A stretch of 64,000 nucleotides of DNA from Bacteroidales bacterium (GCA_016705005.1 JADIZB010000009.1:184093-248092), one strand, 5' to 3'; counted from the stretch's first letter, positions 1 through 9,585 are shown. Notes: generated by a model from the letters alone, not told the origin. Program-made: numbers and translations.

Positions 1-153
1 AGCAAACAACCTTCAGGTGACCCTGTTAACGGAGGTCCTGTTGGAGGAAACGCTCCCATCGGAAGTGGTTTAATTCTGATGATTGGCATGGGTGCTGCCT
101 ATGGAATCAAGAAGCTGTCAAAGCACAACAACACGATAGCAGAGACGGAATAA
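1..153 (+). CDS. C-terminal end of a secreted/surface protein (partial)
   Basis: The frame is open at the window edge and stops at TAA 151-153, leaving 50 residues. A Gly/Pro-rich stretch leads into PIGSGL (residues 19-24) and one hydrophobic segment (about 23-36) followed by Lys-Lys and a polar tail. From memory, this PIGSGL...AYGIKK layout ends many exported Bacteroidota proteins. The protein in front of it is outside the window, so no function can be given. A strong terminator follows 23 bases after the stop, so this is the last gene of its transcript. Confidence 0.7.
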   Translation, partial: SKQPSGDPVNGGPVGGNAPIGSGLILMIGMGAAYGIKKLSKHNNTIAETE

Positions 154-175
154 ATCACTGTTATTTTACTATAGT

Positions 176-219
176 ACTGCTTTCCGGTTAATGAGCATCC
201 GGAAAGCAGTTTTTTATTT
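176..219 (+). terminator. Rho-independent terminator
   Basis: A perfect 12-bp stem (ACTGCTTTCCGG at 176-187 with its complement at 199-210) closes an 11-base loop and is followed directly by a T-rich run (211-219). It ends the transcript of the partial gene at the window edge. Confidence 0.9.
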
Positions 220-312
220 CTGAGCAGTTATAATATCCGGATTGGCAAGCCACCAGATGACAACCGGTTTGAGAAGACGTAGTTCATCAATTCCATGGTT
301 AATTTAATTCAA

Positions 313-320
313 TACATTTG
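313..320 (+). promoter_or_regulatory. Bacteroidota-type -7 promoter element
   Basis: TACATTTG matches the Bacteroidota -7 consensus TAnnTTTG. It lies 50 bases before the kinase start at 371, in the gap after a strong terminator. No convincing TTG-type -33 element is seen at the expected distance, so support rests on the -7 box and the position. Confidence 0.45.
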
Positions 321-370
321 CACTCATATACCTGTAAAATTTACCGGAAATCAGAATCAGCTCAAAGCTT

Positions 371-928
371 ATGATCATAATAGGAATAACAGGAACCCTG
401 GGTGCCGGCAAAGGCACCATTGTAGATTTCCTGATCAGGGAAAAAGAATTCATGCATTTTTCAGTCCGGGAGTTTATCAGCAGGGAGATAATCAAACGAG
501 GAATGGTGGTTAACCGCGACAGCATGGTTGTGGTTGCCAATGACCTCAGGTCAATCCATTCACCAAGTTATATTGTCGATTGTTTATACAACGAAGCTCT
601 TTCGACAGGGAAAAACTGCATCATCGAAAGTATCAGAACCCCTGGAGAAGTCACTTCACTGAAGTCAAAAGGTAATTTCTATCTATTGGCCGTTGATGCA
701 GATCCCATGACCCGGTATGAACGCATTTCAGTCAGAAAATCGGAAACTGACATGATCACCTTCGATACCTTTGTCCTGAATGAAGCCCGCGAAATGACCT
801 CAGAGAATCCCAATCACCAGAACCTTCGCAAGTGCATTGAAATGGCTGACTTTGTATTTAATAATGACGGTACCGTGAAGGAACTTGAGTCAGCCGTATC
901 AGGAATAATTGAAAGGATTCTCAGATAG
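371..928 (+). CDS. P-loop nucleoside/nucleotide kinase-like protein
   Basis: A 185-residue cytosolic protein with an N-terminal Walker A loop, GTLGAGKGT (residues 8-16), right after the first beta strand. This is the arrangement of adenylate, dCMP and dephospho-CoA kinases. Later Arg-rich stretches (MTRYERISVRKSET, about residues 116-129) fit the lid region that contacts phosphates in these kinases. The length suits the family. The substrate cannot be read from the sequence; related archaeal and bacterial proteins are annotated only as AAA-type or adenylate-kinase-like ATPases. It is a single gene behind a -7-like promoter (313-320) and is followed at 50 bases by a membrane protein that may be cotranscribed. 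Confidence 0.75.
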   Translation: MIIIGITGTLGAGKGTIVDFLIREKEFMHFSVREFISREIIKRGMVVNRDSMVVVANDLRSIHSPSYIVDCLYNEALSTGKNCIIESIRTPGEVTSLKSKGNFYLLAVDADPMTRYERISVRKSETDMITFDTFVLNEAREMTSENPNHQNLRKCIEMADFVFNNDGTVKELESAVSGIIERILR

Positions 929-978
929 ACAGATGTTGGCTTACAGGCGGAAGAAAGTGCTCTTTAAAATCATTTAAA

Positions 979-1560
979 TTGAAATTATTCTCCATCTTCA
1001 GTGTATCCATTCTGAATCTGTCAATGGCTGTTTACTACTATTGGCTGATATACAACAAGAAAATCAGGCCTTCACTGGCCATGTGGGTGTTTTTTACCCT
1101 GGCTGTCGGGATGAGCCTTTTTACTTACATGAAGGATGGCCAGCACAGCCCCTGGGACAATGTGCTCAATACCACTGACCTTGTTTTTGTAAGTTCAGTA
1201 ACAGTATCCATTGTTTTATTCGGTGATCGCTCCACCAGGTTTAACCGGTTCGATCTTGTCTGTCTGCTGGTGGTAGCCCTGATAGTTGTTTTCTGGTTTA
1301 TAACCGAAAATAATGTGGTTACGCATCTGATGGTCCAGGGCATCCTGGTGATAGCCTATTTTCCGGTGGTAACCCGGATGTTACGAACCAGGGAGAACAA
1401 CGAAAGTTACCTGCTCTGGAGCGGAATGCTTCTGGCTGCATTGCTGGCATTGCTTTCAACCAGGGGCAGCCTCGCTTTGATTTATACCGGCAGGGCTGTT
1501 GTGTGCATTATTCTGCTGATGCTGATCATGGCCCGGGTTGACAGACAGAAACCTGCCTGA
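979..1560 (+). CDS. Multi-pass inner-membrane protein of unknown function
   Basis: This 193-residue protein is mostly hydrophobic, with about six or seven predicted membrane spans. Examples are residues 5-25, 33-50, 67-83, 93-108, 113-130, 145-160 and 166-185. Short charged loops separate them. No catalytic or transport motif is recognised. The start is TTG at 979; no ATG lies upstream in frame, and the next ATG (1027) would remove most of the first span, so TTG is preferred. It follows the P-loop kinase by 50 bases and may share its transcript. A long perfect inverted repeat lies beyond its 3' end. Confidence 0.65.
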   Translation: MKLFSIFSVSILNLSMAVYYYWLIYNKKIRPSLAMWVFFTLAVGMSLFTYMKDGQHSPWDNVLNTTDLVFVSSVTVSIVLFGDRSTRFNRFDLVCLLVVALIVVFWFITENNVVTHLMVQGILVIAYFPVVTRMLRTRENNESYLLWSGMLLAALLALLSTRGSLALIYTGRAVVCIILLMLIMARVDRQKPA

Positions 1561-1664
1561 TGCAACGAATAATATACTGTGATCATGCTGTGCAGTAATT
1601 ACAATTTCCTGCGTTTTTCAGCAGATGGCAGGAAGCATTTAAGCGATGTTGCCTGAAAATAACC

Positions 1665-1708
1665 GAAACGGTGTGGGGAAACGAAATTTCGTTTCCCCAC
1701 ACCGTTTC
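1665..1708. terminator. Perfect 44-nt inverted repeat, likely bidirectional terminator
   Basis: Positions 1665-1686 are the exact reverse complement of 1687-1708, a 22-bp stem with no unpaired centre. It sits between two convergent genes, ending at 1560 and 1742. There is no T-run to its right. On the minus strand the bases after the stem are only modestly T-rich, so termination in both directions is inferred mainly from position and stem strength. Confidence 0.6.
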
Positions 1709-1741
1709 ATCAGCTTAAATGTGAACAATCAGGAAAATCCG

Positions 1742-4591
1742 TTACTTTACAACCGGATTACCCTCAATATCAACCAGCAACGGTTCACCCAGACCAGCTT
1801 CCTTTAAGCGGTCGAACTGGGTACGGGCATCACCCACCACCACATAAACCATCTTATCGGGCCGGATATACCTGCTATAAATCGCTTTTGCTTCTTCCAG
1901 GGTGATTTTATCTGCTTTCATCTCTTCCTGTTTGATAAAATCGGGCGGCAGGTTAAAACTGCTGATTTCCTGAAGCATTCCCATCAGGCTGTTGATGGTT
2001 TCGAATTTGCCTGCGTTTGAACGGATGGTCGCATTGCGTGTAATTTCCAGCTCTTCGGCCGTATATTCAGTTCCAAAGCTGGTCAGAATCTCATTGAAGA
2101 GTTTTACCGACTCCAGGGTAAATTTGGACTGTACACTCGAACTTGCCACGAAAGGTCCGGGAACAGCACGCGGCATAAAGAAAGAATATGCTCCATAGGT
2201 GTAACCTTTTTCAAGCCTGAGTACTTCAAAAAGTTTAGAGCCCGACCCGTCACCCAGTTTGTAGTTAACAAAAGTGGCCGGGAAATAATCCGGATTATTC
2301 CTTGCCATAGCCAGAGAACCGATCATCAGGACAGATTGTTTGGCATCCGGCACATCTACAAAACAGATCTGAGCTTTCTCAGGTGCTTTCGGCAGGTTGT
2401 ACTGCGGAAATTCAACTTTAACCGGAGACCAGCTTTTTTCGACAGATTTCAGTGATTCATACACTCTTTCGCGGGTAATGTCGCCGGCAATATGAAAACT
2501 TGCCACTGTTGGTGAGAAATTGGCTTTATGATATTGCTTCAGGTCTTCAAGTGTGATACTTTCAACAGATTTCAGTGTGCCTGTGGCCGGTTTTGAAAAG
2601 ATATGGTCATTCCCATAAAGCATTTTATAGAATACATTTCCGGCTATTGCGTTGGGATTTGCATTCCGTTGCTTAATGTTGCTGATGGCAGCCTGTTTCA
2701 GGCGGTCGAACTCGGTAACATCCCAACGGGGTTGTGTAATGATCTCTTCAACAATATCCAGAACAGCCTGATAATTCCTCGACAGGCAGTTGGCTGTAAT
2801 GGTCATGTTCTCGGCACCGGTATTGATATCAATGCTGGCACCGAGCTGTCCGATGGCCTCTTCGAGCTCTTCGGGCGTATGTTTTGCGGTCCCTTCCATC
2901 AGCAGGTCTGAAAGGAGCCTTGCAACGCCGGGCTTGGCAGGATTTTCGCCAAGCTGGCCACCCTTTAACCGGATGCTGAACTGGATCAAAGGCAACTCAT
3001 GACTCTCGATTCCATAAACTTTCATGTTGTTCCGGAGCGAAGATGTAAAAATATCCGGGGCATTGAGCAATGGTTTCTGACCAAGCGGAGGTTCGATGGT
3101 GCGGTCAAAAGTACTGGGTGTTTTTTCAAATGTATCTGTTGTTTCTTCTGCACTTTCAGCCTGAGAACCGGTTTCCTCTATCTTCTCTTCAACAATACTG
3201 GCAACCCCGGATCCGCTTAGTGCAAGTTCAGGACGGCCCTTTGGAACAAAACTGGTGGCAAGTGAATTGCGTCCTTTCAGGTAGGTTTTGTATACCCGCA
3301 TAACGTCATCCCTGGTCACGGCATTCAGCATACGGACATCTTCCATCATACGTGAAGGATCCCCGCCGAATACATTGGCCTGTACCAGCTGGAACGATTT
3401 ACCGAGCAGACTTGATATGCCGTTATAGAATGAGGTCTCACGCAGGTTCTTTATACGCTGAAGATCCTGATCGGTAAACCCATTGACTTCAAACTGCCTG
3501 AAAGCTTCGTTGATCGCATCCTGAACACTGTCAAGATCAACCCCTTCGAATGCACGGACGATGATATTGAATTTACCGGCCAGTTCCATGGGGTTGTTGT
3601 ATACAGAGACTTTCGGGGCGAGCTTCCTGTTTTCTACGATTTCCTTGTACAGCGGAGCTTTCTTACCTTCTGAAAGCAGGTCGGCCAGCACTTCAAGCGC
3701 ATAGGAATCGGGATGGTAATTTTCAACCGTGGGGAAAATCAGATTCAGCTCCGGAAGCTTTGCAAAATTATCCTCGTGCAAAAGCCTCTTGCTGGAGGAA
3801 AGAACGGCCGGCATTGGTTTCATGACTTCGGGTTTGGTCCTCGGCCTGAATTCGCCAAAATATTTTTGAACCAGCGCTTTGACTTCAGTTTCATTGAAAT
3901 CACCGGCAATAACCATGGTGGCATTGTTTACCGGGTAATACCTGTCATAAAATTCCTTCACATCATCAAGGGTAGCGGCTCTGATGTCCTCCATCGACCC
4001 GATGACCTGCCATGAATAGGGATGTGATTTTCCGTATAAATTCATGTCAATCACATCGCCGGTATGACCATAAGGCTGATTGTCGACACGCTGGCGTTTC
4101 TCATTGATAACAATGTCCTTTTCGCGCTCAAGGGCCCCCTGAGTTACAGTATTTATCAGAAAGCCCATCCGGTCGCTTTCCATCCAGAGAATCTTCTCAA
4201 GGGCATCCCTGGGAACTACTTCATAATAGACCGTTCCATCATTCCAGGTTCCACCATTGAAAGTCCCTCCAAGATCATCTATTTTCTTAAAAAATTCACC
4301 CTTACCCACATTCTCTGAGTTCTGGAACAACATGTGTTCGAAAAAATGGGCGAAGCCTGTTTTCCCCGGCTTTTCGCGACTTGAGCCAACATGAAATAAG
4401 ATTGCAACAGAAACAATCGGATCAGAATGATCCTCGTGCAATACAACTTCAAGTCCATTGTCGAGCTTGTATTTCTTAAAGTCAACCCGGAAACTTCCGG
4501 GTTCATTCTTTTGGGCATTGGCATTCAGATTGCCCAGTATCAGTGAGCATGTCATCATTCCCATAGTCAGGATTTTGGATATAGGTTTCAT
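1742..4591 (-). CDS. Exported M16 family zinc metalloprotease (two-repeat, pitrilysin type)
   Basis: A large secreted peptidase of 949 residues. The ATG at 4591 gives a signal peptide (charged start, hydrophobic core, ANAQ cleavage-like end near residue 27). A longer frame opens at 4642 but adds a polar stretch ahead of the signal peptide. The inverted zinc motif HFFEH is at residues 82-86, with the expected downstream acidic region (REKDIVINEKRQ) about 75 residues later. The second half repeats the M16 fold without an HxxEH, as is usual for the inactive partner domain. A Glu/Thr-rich linker (around residue 500) joins the halves. It probably degrades peptides in the periplasm. It lies 67 bases after arcA on the same strand. 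Confidence 0.9.
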   Translation of the reverse strand: MKPISKILTMGMMTCSLILGNLNANAQKNEPGSFRVDFKKYKLDNGLEVVLHEDHSDPIVSVAILFHVGSSREKPGKTGFAHFFEHMLFQNSENVGKGEFFKKIDDLGGTFNGGTWNDGTVYYEVVPRDALEKILWMESDRMGFLINTVTQGALEREKDIVINEKRQRVDNQPYGHTGDVIDMNLYGKSHPYSWQVIGSMEDIRAATLDDVKEFYDRYYPVNNATMVIAGDFNETEVKALVQKYFGEFRPRTKPEVMKPMPAVLSSSKRLLHEDNFAKLPELNLIFPTVENYHPDSYALEVLADLLSEGKKAPLYKEIVENRKLAPKVSVYNNPMELAGKFNIIVRAFEGVDLDSVQDAINEAFRQFEVNGFTDQDLQRIKNLRETSFYNGISSLLGKSFQLVQANVFGGDPSRMMEDVRMLNAVTRDDVMRVYKTYLKGRNSLATSFVPKGRPELALSGSGVASIVEEKIEETGSQAESAEETTDTFEKTPSTFDRTIEPPLGQKPLLNAPDIFTSSLRNNMKVYGIESHELPLIQFSIRLKGGQLGENPAKPGVARLLSDLLMEGTAKHTPEELEEAIGQLGASIDINTGAENMTITANCLSRNYQAVLDIVEEIITQPRWDVTEFDRLKQAAISNIKQRNANPNAIAGNVFYKMLYGNDHIFSKPATGTLKSVESITLEDLKQYHKANFSPTVASFHIAGDITRERVYESLKSVEKSWSPVKVEFPQYNLPKAPEKAQICFVDVPDAKQSVLMIGSLAMARNNPDYFPATFVNYKLGDGSGSKLFEVLRLEKGYTYGAYSFFMPRAVPGPFVASSSVQSKFTLESVKLFNEILTSFGTEYTAEELEITRNATIRSNAGKFETINSLMGMLQEISSFNLPPDFIKQEEMKADKITLEEAKAIYSRYIRPDKMVYVVVGDARTQFDRLKEAGLGEPLLVDIEGNPVVK

Positions 4592-4658
4592 ATCGGTGAG
4601 TAATTGGTTTTCTTTTAATCCTGACATCAGTTTGTCAGACAAAAATCAGCGTTTTATC

Positions 4659-5921
4659 CTACCATTCAACCGGTGCGCGCTTTACTGGCATCGTCATGCA
4701 ACGGCATCCTCCCCCGCCTCTTGATAATTCAGCTCCTTCGATGGTAATAACACATCTTTCGCTGGCCGAAATGTCAGCTTTACCCTGAACGATATCCCTG
4801 GCTTTAAGAATGTCGAAACCATGCCTGTTCATCTCCTCGAGGGTATTTACATTGCGGCCGTAACCCATCACTTTGCCGGGTGCAATGGCAAAGAAGTTGG
4901 CGCCACTGTGCCATTGTTCACGTTCCTGGGTAACAATATCCCTGGAACCACCACAATTAATTGTTTTTATGTCCATCCCCAGGCTGCGTAATGCAGAAGG
5001 GATGTTCAACTCTTCCTGTATTTTAACCCTGCCATTGTCAATGGTGATGTGGATGGTCAGGAAGCGGCTCAGGTGCATGATCAGCGGTTCATAAATCATA
5101 CACAGATCACGGTCGAGGAAGGTAAATACCATGTCGAGATGAATAAACGATTCGGGTTCGTAGGGCAATTCCTGAACAATGATATGTTTAACGGTTTTAT
5201 CTCTCTTATACTGATCAACAAGGAAATCAATGCCCTTGGGTGTAGTTCTTGAACCGGTTCCCACCAGAATAATGTCTTCGCGTGCTATAAGAAAATCGCC
5301 GCCTTCATAGCTGAAATCACGGCACATATGCCTGCTGGCTGATGGATTGACGGTTTGAGTATTAAACGAAGGATGGTAATCAAAGATCGATTCCATAATA
5401 ATGGCTTCTCTGTCGCGCACCCTGCTGGCCATTTTACTTACAAAAACCTGGTCGCCTATGGCAATGGCTGCATCTCTGGTAAAGAAGAAGTTATGTAAAG
5501 GTTCCAGTTCAAATCGTTCTTTACTAAGGAACTTTGACAGATTATCACGTTCAAGTTCCACACCTTCAATAAATGCCCCGGTCAGGTTCTCAGGATCCAT
5601 ATCAAGAAGGGTATCCCTGATTCCGTCAACTTTCTCATGGTCAGCTATACGATTGACAAGCCCTGTTTTTACCTTGTCGTTATGCATGATGTCCCTGAGC
5701 AGGTCACGCACCTGAAATGTATGGGTAATCTTATCAAGCACGTCCCTGAACTGGCTGTACTCATTTCCTGCTACACTCAGATTCAGTATATCGCTGTAAA
5801 GAGCTTTCTGAACTGTATTCGGGGTCATATTCTCGACCTCGCTTCCGGGTGTATGAAGAATAACACCTTCAAGCACGCCCAGCTCAGAATTTATACCAAT
5901 ATTTATTTTTTCCCTGTTCAT
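4659..5921 (-). CDS. arcA: Arginine deiminase
   Basis: This 420-residue protein belongs to the guanidino-group-modifying superfamily and fits arginine deiminase (L-arginine + H2O to L-citrulline + NH3). Visible landmarks are FFFTRD, the substrate-binding EGGD, the catalytic HLD with His, and the C-terminal GGGGCRCMTMP, whose Cys408 is the expected nucleophile. The length is typical of ArcA. No ornithine carbamoyltransferase or carbamate kinase lies next to it, so the full ADI energy pathway is not encoded here. The start codon directly abuts the queG stop (TAA 5922-5924), which indicates one transcript. Peptidyl-arginine deiminase is less likely because there is no signal peptide. Confidence 0.88.
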   Translation of the reverse strand: MNREKINIGINSELGVLEGVILHTPGSEVENMTPNTVQKALYSDILNLSVAGNEYSQFRDVLDKITHTFQVRDLLRDIMHNDKVKTGLVNRIADHEKVDGIRDTLLDMDPENLTGAFIEGVELERDNLSKFLSKERFELEPLHNFFFTRDAAIAIGDQVFVSKMASRVRDREAIIMESIFDYHPSFNTQTVNPSASRHMCRDFSYEGGDFLIAREDIILVGTGSRTTPKGIDFLVDQYKRDKTVKHIIVQELPYEPESFIHLDMVFTFLDRDLCMIYEPLIMHLSRFLTIHITIDNGRVKIQEELNIPSALRSLGMDIKTINCGGSRDIVTQEREQWHSGANFFAIAPGKVMGYGRNVNTLEEMNRHGFDILKARDIVQGKADISASERCVITIEGAELSRGGGGCRCMTMPVKRAPVEW

Positions 5922-6863
5922 TTATTCCCTTTCAAAATCGCTGACAAAGCTAATGCTATTTTTTAGTTTCATGAAACCGGCGCGCATAACAGGCGATCTG
6001 CCAAACACTTTCGTGAATGTAAGTTTTTCCAGGTTACCCCATTCTTCCCTGCTCCAGCCGGTCCATTTACCCGATGGGTGGAAAGCAGGTTCATTTGTGG
6101 TGAGTGAGAACCGGTTCCACGGGCAGACATCCTGGCAGATATCGCAACCGAAAATCCAGTTTTCAGTACGACTTTTGAATTCTTCAGGTATAGATTCTTT
6201 TAATTCAATGGTAAGATATGAGATGCATCTGGATGCATCAAGCTGACGGGGTCCGGTGATGGCGCCTGTAGGGCAGGCATCGATACAACGGGTACAATCA
6301 CCACAGTAGTTACCGCCGAATGGGTTGTCATATTCCAGTTCAAGATCGGTAATGATTTCAGCCAGAAAAAAATATGAACCATTTCGCCGGCTGATCAGCA
6401 TGGTGTTTTTACCGATCCATCCTATTCCGGCATTAACTGCCCATGCCCGGTCAAGAACCGGTGCCGAATCAACAAAAATCCGGTAATTGATACTGCCGGC
6501 TTCGGCTTCCAGCCTGTTGGTCAGCGAATGAAGCTTTTCTTTAATCACATAATGGTAATCGCTACCCCATGCGTACTTTGATACTTTCAAAGGAGAGCTG
6601 TAGTTGCCCTCACCGGTGGGATAATAACTTATCATCAGCGATATCACCGACTTTGCCCCATCAACGAGCAATCGGGGGTCCAGGCGTTTTTCGAAATGGT
6701 TTTCCATCCAGGCCATTTCCCCATGTCTTTTTTCCATCAGCCATTTTTCTAACCGGGGTGCTTCTTCGTCAAGCCGCCTTGCTTTGCTGATACCGCAAAA
6801 GGCAAATCCAAGATCTCCGGCCAGTTGCCTGATCATTTTGGTATGGCTTTCCTTTTTATTCAT
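5922..6863 (-). CDS. queG: Epoxyqueuosine reductase QueG
   Basis: A 313-residue iron-sulfur enzyme that catalyses the last step of queuosine synthesis in tRNA, reducing epoxyqueuosine to queuosine with cobalamin and two [4Fe-4S] clusters. Both ferredoxin-like cluster motifs are visible: CGDCTRCIDACP and CDICQDVCP. The region VDSAPVLDRAWAVNAG carries the catalytic Asp of the family, followed by GWIGKNTML. The protein is the short form without a C-terminal HEAT-repeat extension. It sits between ruvB and arcA on the same strand, and its stop codon touches the arcA start codon. The pairing with arcA has no obvious functional reason. Confidence 0.95.
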   Translation of the reverse strand: MNKKESHTKMIRQLAGDLGFAFCGISKARRLDEEAPRLEKWLMEKRHGEMAWMENHFEKRLDPRLLVDGAKSVISLMISYYPTGEGNYSSPLKVSKYAWGSDYHYVIKEKLHSLTNRLEAEAGSINYRIFVDSAPVLDRAWAVNAGIGWIGKNTMLISRRNGSYFFLAEIITDLELEYDNPFGGNYCGDCTRCIDACPTGAITGPRQLDASRCISYLTIELKESIPEEFKSRTENWIFGCDICQDVCPWNRFSLTTNEPAFHPSGKWTGWSREEWGNLEKLTFTKVFGRSPVMRAGFMKLKNSISFVSDFERE

Positions 6864-6986
6864 ATTTGGATGGCGATCAAAAGCATTAATTTCCTGTATT
6901 CAGGAATTGATCATTATAACCGGCCGGGTTTCACCGGCTCAGGTTTCGCTCCGGAATTTTCCGCCTATCCGGCAGGATCAATGCAT

Positions 6987-8015
6987 TCAGAAAAGTTCTG
7001 ACTGGTTGCCTGGTTTGAATTTGCCGAGATGTGAATAAGCCAGAGGAGTAACTTCCCGGCCCCGCGGTGTCCGCATCAGATAGCCCTCCATAATAAGGAA
7101 CGGCTCATATACTTCCTCTATGGTTCCCGGATCTTCTCCCACTGCAGTGGCTATGGTTGTAAGTCCCACCGGACCGCCCCTGAATTTGTCGATAATGGTA
7201 GTTAGGATTTTATTATCCATCTCATCAAGCCCGTTCTTATCAACATTCAGTGCGGCAAGTGAATACTGTGCAATGGCAAGGTCAATGTTGCCGTTACCTT
7301 TGATTTGGGCAAAATCGCGAACCCTTCGGAGCAAAAGATTCGCTATACGGGGTGTTCCACGACTTCGCCGGGCAAGTTCAGAGGCGGCATCGTTGGTGAT
7401 ATCAACCCTCAGGATGCCTGATGAACGTTTGATGATTTTTTCAAGCGTTTCAGCATCGTAATAGGCAAGTCGTGCATTGATCCCGAATCTTGATCTCAGA
7501 GGGGCCGTGAGTAAACCGGACCTTGTGGTAGCGCCGATGAGTGTAAACGGATTCAGCGTAATCTGAACGCTTCGTGCATTGGGCCCGGTTTCGATCATGA
7601 TGTCGATACGGTAATCCTCCATAGCCGAGTAGAGATATTCTTCTACCACCGGGCTTAAACGGTGAATCTCATCGATAAACAGAACATCGTTTGGTTCAAG
7701 GTTGGTAAGTAAACCCGCCAGATCTCCCGGTTTATCCAACACCGGACCTGAAGTAATCCGGATGTTCACACCCAGTTCATTTGCAATGATGTGCGAAAGG
7801 GTTGTTTTTCCAAGTCCCGGCGGACCATGCAAAAGGACATGATCGAGCGATTCACCCCGCAATCTTGCTGCCTGAACAAATACCCTGAGATTTTCCACAA
7901 CGCCTGGCTGACCTGAAAAGTCGGTGAAATCGGAAGGGCGCAGTACCTTTTCAATTTCCTTCTCAGCCGGACTCAGGTGCTCGTTGCTGGCATCAAGGTT
8001 TTGGTTCATTGACAT
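6987..8015 (-). CDS. ruvB: Holliday junction branch-migration ATPase RuvB
   Basis: A 342-residue AAA+ motor that drives branch migration of Holliday junctions with RuvA. Walker A is GPPGLGKT, Walker B is the FIDEIHRL region, and sensor 1 is IGATTRSG; a winged-helix C-terminus ends the protein. I chose ATG 8015 (MSMNQN; ATG 8009 is an alternative). The longer TTG start at 8030 overlaps the -7 promoter box 8028-8035 and would be untranscribed. Length and motifs are complete. ruvA and ruvC are not in the window. Confidence 0.96.
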   Translation of the reverse strand: MSMNQNLDASNEHLSPAEKEIEKVLRPSDFTDFSGQPGVVENLRVFVQAARLRGESLDHVLLHGPPGLGKTTLSHIIANELGVNIRITSGPVLDKPGDLAGLLTNLEPNDVLFIDEIHRLSPVVEEYLYSAMEDYRIDIMIETGPNARSVQITLNPFTLIGATTRSGLLTAPLRSRFGINARLAYYDAETLEKIIKRSSGILRVDITNDAASELARRSRGTPRIANLLLRRVRDFAQIKGNGNIDLAIAQYSLAALNVDKNGLDEMDNKILTTIIDKFRGGPVGLTTIATAVGEDPGTIEEVYEPFLIMEGYLMRTPRGREVTPLAYSHLGKFKPGNQSELF

Positions 8016-8027
8016 TTTATTAGAAAG

Positions 8028-8035
8028 CAAAGGTA
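8028..8035 (-). promoter_or_regulatory. -7 promoter element of ruvB
   Basis: CAAAGGTA on the plus strand is TACCTTTG on the coding strand, a match to TAnnTTTG. It lies 12 bases before the chosen ruvB start, implying a very short leader. The -33 element is not clear. Confidence 0.5.
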
Positions 8036-8298
8036 ATAAAATCGGTACAAGTTGACATTGTATACTGAAACGACAAAAGGAAAAACCAGCGAGATAAGCC
8101 GCCTTACGAATATTAATAAAATAAGCTAAACAGGCCTCGTTACACGATTTTCTGAATCAATAGTTGAAATAGTGAATTCTCTGAATGCAGGGGAATTCAA
8201 TCAGTTCACCTTCCCGAAAACTAAACCGGTACTATAAGTCCTGTTTATATTGATTTTTTTAATAAATTAGCAATCTGTAACCTAAACACCAAAGCGCC

Positions 8299-9150
8299 AT
8301 GAAAGACATTCTTGTTGCCATCGATTTTTCGAAGGGCTCGCTTCATGCCCTGGATTATGCCATAGAATTTGCCAATCATGTTAAGAGTAATGTGATTATG
8401 GTGTGGGTTGACAGCCATATAAATCACGATTTCACCTTTTCCTCCGAAGGGAATGAATTCAGGGATGAAGCCAACAAGAATCTGGATGAAATCATGAAAG
8501 CCAATAAAGGGAAGCTGAAACATGGCAAACTTACGTTCAAACTCCGCAAAGGGAAGGTTTATCAGGAAATTGCCACCCAGGCAAGGTTAACCGATGCTTC
8601 CCTGATCATTGCAGGCACTCATGGTGTTACAGGCTTTGAAGAGTTCTGGATTGGAAGCAATGCTTATAGAATTGTTTCCTATGCCCCTTGTCCTGTTATC
8701 ACCGTAAGGCATGATTTCGAGATTAAACCGGCCGGTATAACCAGCATTATTCTTCCGGTTGACAGCACCCAGGATACGCGGCAGAAAGTACCTATCACGG
8801 TGCAGATAGCAAAAGCTTTCGGAGCCGACATCCATCTTCTTACTCTATACACCACTTCAATTAAAGTGATGCAACGTAAAGTGGATAACTCTGCCAGGCA
8901 GGTTCAGAAATTTCTGGAAGAAGCCGGTGTGAATTACAGTACCGAAAGTATGCTTGCAGATAACATCACCAATGCCTCGATAGAATATGCCGGCAGGGTA
9001 GATGCTGATCTGATTGCCATCATGACTGAACAGGAAACAACTGCATCAAACATACTATTGGGCCCTTTTGCCCAGCAAATGGTGAATTATTCACCGGTTC
9101 CCGTACTTAGTATTCAGCCCAGGGAAATAATTGCAATCTCAACCCGTTAA
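8299..9150 (+). CDS. Tandem-domain universal stress protein (UspA family)
   Basis: A 283-residue cytosolic protein made of two Usp folds. The N-terminal domain (1-142) starts with DILVAIDFSKGS and ends with GTHGVTGFEEFWIGS, an exact G-2x-G-9x-G-S ATP-binding signature. The C-terminal domain (about 150-275) keeps the fold but lacks that signature, so only one ATP site is expected. Such proteins accompany growth arrest and energy stress. A close paralogue lies at 9805-10656, with a SPOR protein between them. Both usp genes are preceded by a similar run of T followed by an ATTAG box, which suggests shared control. Confidence 0.92.
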   Translation: MKDILVAIDFSKGSLHALDYAIEFANHVKSNVIMVWVDSHINHDFTFSSEGNEFRDEANKNLDEIMKANKGKLKHGKLTFKLRKGKVYQEIATQARLTDASLIIAGTHGVTGFEEFWIGSNAYRIVSYAPCPVITVRHDFEIKPAGITSIILPVDSTQDTRQKVPITVQIAKAFGADIHLLTLYTTSIKVMQRKVDNSARQVQKFLEEAGVNYSTESMLADNITNASIEYAGRVDADLIAIMTEQETTASNILLGPFAQQMVNYSPVPVLSIQPREIIAISTR

Positions 9151-9156
9151 TAATCC

Positions 9157-9585
9157 ATGAAGTTTTTTTTATACAGCATTTTATTATTGATCATCGGATT
9201 AAGCACCAAAGCTCAGGTTGCCATGGATAATATTGTTGCCGATCCGGCAATCAATCAACTGGTTGAGAAACATATCTATCTTAACCAATATCAAAGCACC
9301 TTAGATGGCTGGCGGGTCCAGATTTTTTTTGATTCCGGATCCAATTCCAAAAAAAGGGCCAGTGACATTCTGAACCGATTCAACAACCAATTTGCCGAAT
9401 CAAAAGCTTATTTGTCATTCAAAGAACCTTACTACAGGGTCAGGGTAGGCGATTTCCGTACCCGTCTGGAAGCCGAAGGTTTTATGAAAACGATACAGAC
9501 TGAATACCCGAATGCTTTTGCAACTGCTGATAAAATAAATCCTCCTCCTCCTGAAAAAACTGACCGTTCTGCCCAAACACAGTAA
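9157..9585 (+). CDS. Exported SPOR-domain protein
   Basis: This 142-residue protein has a signal peptide (MKFFLYSILLLIIGLSTKAQ). A single SPOR-type domain (about residues 48-125, from GWRVQIFFDSGSN to the YYRVRVGDF strand) follows. SPOR domains bind peptidoglycan stripped of stem peptides, often at the division septum. The tail is Pro-rich (PPPPEK) and polar. It begins 6 bases after the first usp stop, so the two are almost certainly cotranscribed. A periplasmic peptidoglycan-binding role is inferred from the domain only. Confidence 0.8.
   Translation: MKFFLYSILLLIIGLSTKAQVAMDNIVADPAINQLVEKHIYLNQYQSTLDGWRVQIFFDSGSNSKKRASDILNRFNNQFAESKAYLSFKEPYYRVRVGDFRTRLEAEGFMKTIQTEYPNAFATADKINPPPPEKTDRSAQTQ

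Noticed and set aside
4659..5921. Full arginine deiminase energy operon (arcABC)
   Set aside because: Only arcA is present; neighbours are queG and an M16 protease.
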